DNA of 64,000 nucleotides, taken from the NCBI GenBank assembly GCA_002943765.1, contig PQWQ01000018.1, positions 124,001 through 188,000 on the forward strand. The letters are read 5' to 3'. The position numbers and the translations under genes are program-made. This DNA comes from Psoroptes ovis (lineage: Eukaryota > Arthropoda > Arachnida > Sarcoptiformes > Psoroptidae). The first letter of the stretch is position 1. Each line of letters begins with the position of its first letter. Below are positions 59,089-64,000 of this stretch, in pieces. The notes beneath the pieces are model-generated. The model had not been told where the DNA came from and made no database searches. It saw only the letters and a list, made by a program, of their open reading frames with translations.

Positions 59089-61673
59089 GACTTTTAAAAG
59101 ATTTTTGACGCCTCATAATCCTCTCATTATTCTTCAAATGTAACCGGATTATTCAAAAGATGATAACTGAAAAAATTATCATTAAACTTTCAAACCAAGA
59201 GCGAAATGTGAAAAAATCAAAAGAAAAAAACACCAGTGACCCATAGACCTACACTTCAAACGCTATTTTTTTTTAATGACCTTTAAATGCCAAGTGCTTC
59301 AAGATTTTCAAATAGAAAATATTGAAAGAAAAATCATAAGAAAATTCGGTTCAAGTAAATACAATTTTTATCTTATCATTCATTATCAAAAATCAAAATA
59401 TATTTGACAAGTGATTCCAAAAATACTTGTCAATGATTATTTCTTTCAATTTTTTTTTGTGAATGAGAATTTTTTCATTTTCCCTGATCATCGAAAATTT
59501 CGTCTCCTGTGAAGATCATCATCGATTTCGATCATCTTTGATCATTTTTGCGCTGCTTTTGGTACTCGCGGTGCTAATGTGTGTTAAGATCAATCTTTAA
59601 AAATAATAACGATGATAATTGTATGACATTTATTATTGTTAACACAAATATTGATATTATTTCTTAAATTCTATGATCATGAATATTGTTTATAATACTA
59701 AGAAATTGCTCATGAAGTATATTGAATTTAATATATAAAAATCCGACCTTTTGCCACTACCAACTATACAAAAGTTCATGATTTTTTGTTTGTGAAAAAT
59801 TCAAACAAAAATTTCTTAAAGAAAAATATCGTCCCTATGGTACGATCCATTTTATTATCGATATATTTTTCTATTATTTGTTCACACTTGGCCACCGAAG
59901 AAAAAAATTAGATCAAGTTTTTAAAATGAAAAAAGAAATTTAAAATTCCAATTGAAAAATAATAACAAATCAAAATGTTTTAAATTTTTTTATTTCTTCC
60001 TTTTCAGTTGTCCTGGTCAATTTAAAAGGTAGTCATTTTGGTGGTTGTAGTTTTTTCTTTCGATTGGGAAAACAACAATGATTGACCCATGGTCAAAGTT
60101 TTTTTTTTCGTTGGCCAACACAAAAGAATGTAACCTTGAACCTTTCAGTGCTTCTTCAAGTTTAAAATGAAAAAAAAATTTTCGTGAATTTTCAAAATTA
60201 TTTTCTCAGTAAATTTCAACAATTGTTATATCGATTGTAAGGTTCCAATCTTGAAGAAAAAAAATCAATGAAATATATGAATGAAAATTATGAACCAAAC
60301 ACATGTGTTTTTCATTCAATTCAATCATTCATTCATTTATTGATTCATTGGTTATTGGTTTGTGTACCTTTTATCTTCTACAATCGAAATCGCATAGCAA
60401 CAAGTTGTAGCTGGCACTGATAAATTGATTGTATAATTGTATACGTGCGTTTGTGTGGGTCTTCAGATACGATCATATTGAGACAATGAACCAGAAAATA
60501 GAAAATTTATTGAATTTTATTGATCATTGAATTTCAACAATAATCAAACTATTAGACCAAACTATCAAACAATCTTTCTAAGACCTCTTTGGACAGAAAT
60601 ATCGTTATTATGGCACCAGCCTTGTACAAATCATGATCACAATATGAATATTTTTAAAAGTCTTCTAGCTTTTCTTTAAGGAAACAAAAATGATTAAAAT
60701 TCTCGAAGCTATTTGAAAATTTAATGGAATTTAATCAAATTTAATTCCAATTCAAAGCAGTTTTAATCATTAGTTTTTTTGTGCTTAGAAAATTTGCAAG
60801 AAAAAATATCAAATGATTAACATGCAAATGAAATTGAATTCAAATGCACAAATAAACAAAACGAAAAACATTCCAAGAGTTGAACAAAAATGCATAAACT
60901 CATAATATAAACAAACAGAGAAAAACCATATACCAATGATATCTACATGCACAAAATCATAGAGATCAATAACAAACAATCAAAAGCCCTCGAAGCACAA
61001 TTGCCATAATCATAAAACGATAGAGAATGGATCAAAATCTTCAATAATCTTTCGGTGGTCAAAGGTAATAAAGCTATGAAATTGAAAATATGAAAATTTC
61101 ATCTTTGACCTTGGGTTCAAAGTATGGAAATTTTTTTTTATTCTCTGTACATATTTTTTCCTAAAATTTGAAACAATTTGTATTTTATTCCAAACAGAAA
61201 AACATATGATTTGTTTATTTATTTTTATTTTAACGATTTTAAACTTATGATGCGTTTGTGTGTGTTATTGTTGTCATTTATGACAGTGTTTATGCGAGAA
61301 TCTTTCGATGGATTATTGGCAAAAATATCTTTTTGGAGAAAAATGAATAAACAATGATGGCTAGGGAAAAAGGCAGAGTAATTAGAATGAAAATGGCGAG
61401 AAAATTGAAGAGAAATGAACCCTATGAACAGCGCAACCTGTTGGGTAAAAATTGTACTGAATTTTTGAAATTAATCAAAATAAATTAATTCAAAATTGAA
61501 ATAATTTGTGAATTAATTAATAATGATACCTGTGCTGCTTGTGTAAGTATTTATTGTTTGCAATTTCAGCTCTCTATACCACCGTACGAACATAGCGGCA
61601 AAAGCTACGAAAAATGAAATGAAATAACCTTTTCCATTTCAAGAAAGATAGCAAAACAAGCGTCTTAATATTT

Positions 61674-61674
<1 letters not shown>

Positions 61675-61707
<33 letters not shown>
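61675..61707. repeat. Poly(A) tract, 33 A
   Basis: The longest homopolymer in the window, without a linked retrogene. Confidence 0.9.
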
Positions 61708-61711
<4 letters not shown>

Positions 61712-62456
61712 TCAAAATTCAAACAAATGAAAATCTACGACAACAAATCGATTATATATCAAGGATTGATCCTTGATGATCATTTTTGTTTCGTATTAAA
61801 ACACATTTGTATATGTGTTTGTTTGCGTGTGATTCAATGATTTGAATGATTAAATTCAAATGAATTTAATTGAATATCTCTGTTCAATCATTGCCAATTA
61901 AAGAAAATAAAAATCAACGATTCAAAGATGCTAAGTTCATCCACATATTAAACACGCACATACACGGAAATTCAATTTGAAAATAATTCTTGGAAAAAAG
62001 CGTCGAAATTCCGTGTTATAATACGCATTCTCTTCGGTAAATATTTGTATGTTATTCGTTATATATCATCTGGTTCAAACACAAACAAATACAAAACCGA
62101 ATAATACAAGCATTCATTAATTTGTTTTCGTACTATTTGTTGTGTTTATATATGCGTATTTTGCTGGAACAAACAAATCAGAAAAGCAATTAAAATTTTT
62201 GTTATTCAAGTAGTGGTGGTCGCTTGTATATATCATCATCACTATTTATACATATGAAAATGGTAAGCATCGTGAAATTCATGAAACATCATCATCATCA
62301 TTATTCAATAATTATTTGGCTAATTTGAACGAGATATAATTCAGTTTCTTCATAATTTCTTAGAAGTTTGGGTTGGAAAATTTGAAGACAAATTTGATCA
62401 AACATATACGACCAATGATTGTGAATTGATTTGATCATAATTTTCATCTTGGAATA

Positions 62457-63215
62457 ATGTCTAGCGTTAGGAATGCGTTCAATTGTAGTTTTGTTGCTTG
62501 TCGTTCAAATCTCCGCCAGGTTTGTCATTGTTTGAAATTTGAATTGACTAATTAACTGATTGATCGTTTTTTTAATTATATCTTTCAAAATCAACAGTGT
62601 TGGCATTTTATTCTTTGCTATAAACCACAATCATTACAATCAAAAAATAATGAATATCATGTATTATGTTTAGGACTGTCTGGTTCAGGTAAAAGTACCT
62701 TATTAGCACAATTAGTTGGCGAACAAACAGATAATATTAAACCAACAAATGGTTTCAATATAAAAACACTGCCATTAAATGGTATTATATTAAGTATTAA
62801 AGAATTAGGTGGTAGTGATCGTTTACAAACATTTTGGTCTGAATATTATGAAAATAAACATGCAATCCTTTTCCTAATAAACATTGCTGCCAATGATTTA
62901 ATAATGGAAAAATCATTACAAACATTACGTAATATTTTATCAAATAATTCAAATAATAATAACAACAATAATAATGCTAGTAGTAATACTAGCAAAAATA
63001 ATCAACAAATAAATCTACGTAATCGTCCATTAATGATAATCGGTACACATAAAGATGATTCGAATGCACGTACCGAACAACAAATTCAACAATCAATACA
63101 ACCATTATTAATTGGTTATAAATGGAAATTATATCTGTGTTCATCATTTGATCGTCATGCAATTATGGATGCAATCGATACGCTAATATTGTTAATTAAA
63201 AATGTATTTCCATAA
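62457..63215 (+). CDS. ARL15: ADP-ribosylation-factor-like protein 15
   Basis: A small Arf-like GTPase; mammalian ARL15 has been linked to CNNM magnesium transporters and to Golgi/endosomal traffic. Exons 62457-62519 and 62598-63215 give 226 aa. The P-loop is GLSGSGKS at 47-54, in the context EYHVLCLGLSGSGKSTLLAQL. The switch-I threonine lies in PTNGFNIK. G3 is KELGGSD in place of the Arf DxxGQ, and FWSEYYENKHAILFLI follows. These are ARL15 hallmarks rather than those of ARF1 or other ARLs. The G4 position reads GTHKDD instead of NKxD, also seen as a relaxed motif in ARL15. An Asn-run insert of about 20 residues precedes G4. No N-terminal Gly for myristoylation is present, but Cys22 and Cys28 could be acylated. 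Confidence 0.9.
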
Positions 63216-63341
63216 TGATCAAGATGGATGAAAAATTTGTATATTAATTCATCCAATCATTAATTCAAATCAAATTATGTTTATTTCGTTTTAAAATTTG
63301 TTAAATTTTACCCAATTTTTAATACGATTCATCTTTGAAAA

Positions 63342-64000
63342 TTATTTAAAAAATGGTGGATGTTTCATTTCAATTTTTGGCCGAATACGTTTAAGATCCA
63401 TAAATGATTCTTTGTGTTGTTTATAAATTGTTTCCCATAGATTTGTTTTCTTACGCCTTGCCACATATGTATCGATTTGATTTGCAAATTTACGCCGCAA
63501 ACTATAACTTAATTCTCGTTGTTCTTGTTCATTTAAATTATTGTTATTTGATAAATATGGACGATAATCAATTTTATCATTGTCATTGATTGTCGTTGTA
63601 TTAAATTTCAACATGTTAATCAATAAATTCAATACATTTTCATTTACATTTATTAATTTATCATTTTCGGCATCATATGATTCGAATAAACATTGTATAC
63701 CACTTGACCAGCAAACATTTTTGACATCTTTAAGACTGCTATTATCATCGATTATATCATCATGGAAACAATGATTATTTAATTGATATAAATAGAATGA
63801 CCAATGTTTTCCATCAGTTATGATAATATTGGTTATCAATGGATATAATAATGGATCATAAATGGTGAAACCTAAATTTGTTGCCATCGATGATAACCAA
63901 GCGAAACCACTGGTCATGGCCATACCATCACAAACATCTTGATCATCATTACATTTTTCAAGATTAATTTTGAATCTATCTTGACGATGTCGTAATGCTT
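63342..64000 (-). CDS. mRpS30: Mitochondrial ribosomal protein S30 / mL65, 3' part
   Basis: The last exon of a gene that continues beyond the window end. 218 codons are visible and the frame is still open at 64000. The diagnostic stretch is ITDGKHWSFYLYQLNNH, then KNVCWSSGIQCLFESYD and NVLNLLINML. As I recall, this is arranged as in the S30 (PDCD9) C-terminal half (TDG-FxxYQLN, NICWG, LYE). The related mL37 is the main alternative, but the CW motif favours S30. It acts as a structural component of the mitochondrial large subunit. Its 3' end lies 126 bp from that of convergent ARL15. Confidence 0.8.
   Translation of the reverse strand, partial: ALRHRQDRFKINLEKCNDDQDVCDGMAMTSGFAWLSSMATNLGFTIYDPLLYPLITNIIITDGKHWSFYLYQLNNHCFHDDIIDDNSSLKDVKNVCWSSGIQCLFESYDAENDKLINVNENVLNLLINMLKFNTTTINDNDKIDYRPYLSNNNNLNEQEQRELSYSLRRKFANQIDTYVARRKKTNLWETIYKQHKESFMDLKRIRPKIEMKHPPFFK

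Larger units (their letters stand above)
58020..62456. other. MEX-3 / ARL15 divergent intergenic region
   Basis: About 4.4 kb of presumed promoter and non-coding DNA between two genes transcribed away from each other. It includes a purine-rich tract (58925-59010) followed by a TTCGAA-type hairpin and a 33-base poly(A). No coding exon is supported. Confidence 0.6.

Noticed and set aside
1..64000. tRNA, rRNA, CRISPR, prophage or autonomous transposon genes
   Set aside because: Read for T-loop/acceptor patterns, repeat-spacer arrays, and transposase or reverse-transcriptase motifs. None was seen. The hairpin family is the only mobile-like signal.

Overview
Organism: this is nuclear DNA from a small-genome arthropod. 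An acariform (astigmatan) mite is my best guess. The reasons are the strong A+T bias, many introns of only 50-120 nt, homopolymeric Asn/Gln/His/Ser runs inside unrelated proteins, an ecdysozoan HR3-type nuclear receptor and a HES repressor ending in WRPW. The genus cannot be settled from this window. Eleven genes are recognised confidently; three weaker loci are also described. Exon joins were worked out by hand from GT/AG sites, frame and family similarity. No transcripts were available. Layout: (1) 1-17.5 kb is dominated by the ROR/HR3 orphan nuclear receptor (+). A distal N-terminal exon near 3.7 kb splices across about 9.4 kb to the zinc-finger exon, and an alternative first exon lies just upstream of the zinc fingers. 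The large intron holds a ROR-type response element, a GC-richer block and four short hairpin repeats of one family. (2) 19.8-22.2 kb is mitochondrial ClpX (-) in six exons. (3) 22.2-31 kb holds a HES/deadpan-like repressor gene (-). Upstream of it are 4 kb of non-coding DNA with eight high-affinity Su(H)/CSL sites and three Hairy-type GGCACGCG sites, which looks like a Notch-input and auto-repression module. An orphan exon resembling the Mpv17 family lies downstream of the HES gene. (4) 31-42 kb is gene-dense: mitochondrial ribosomal protein L19 (-), COG6 (+), nicalin (+), RNF10 (-) and choline kinase (-), with gaps of only 175-290 bp between the first four. (5) 43.5-48.4 kb has a small unrecognised two-exon gene (-), a zinc-finger-like locus interrupted by an in-frame stop (+) and SNX27 (+, seven exons). 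(6) 48.4-62.4 kb is mostly non-coding around MEX-3 (-, two KH domains, no RING in its terminal exon). A conserved-looking hairpin lies in its probable 3' UTR. (7) 62.4-64 kb has ARL15 (+) and the last exon of mitochondrial ribosomal protein S30/mL65 (-), which is cut by the window end. The genes do not form one pathway. They cover transcription control (HR3, HES), mitochondrial translation and proteostasis (L19, S30, ClpX), secretory and endosomal traffic (COG6, SNX27, ARL15), ER membrane assembly (nicalin), phospholipid synthesis (choline kinase), ubiquitylation (RNF10) and RNA binding (MEX-3). The most interesting content is regulatory: the Su(H)/Hairy site array beside the HES gene, the two N-terminal exons of HR3, and the MEX-3-sense hairpin.
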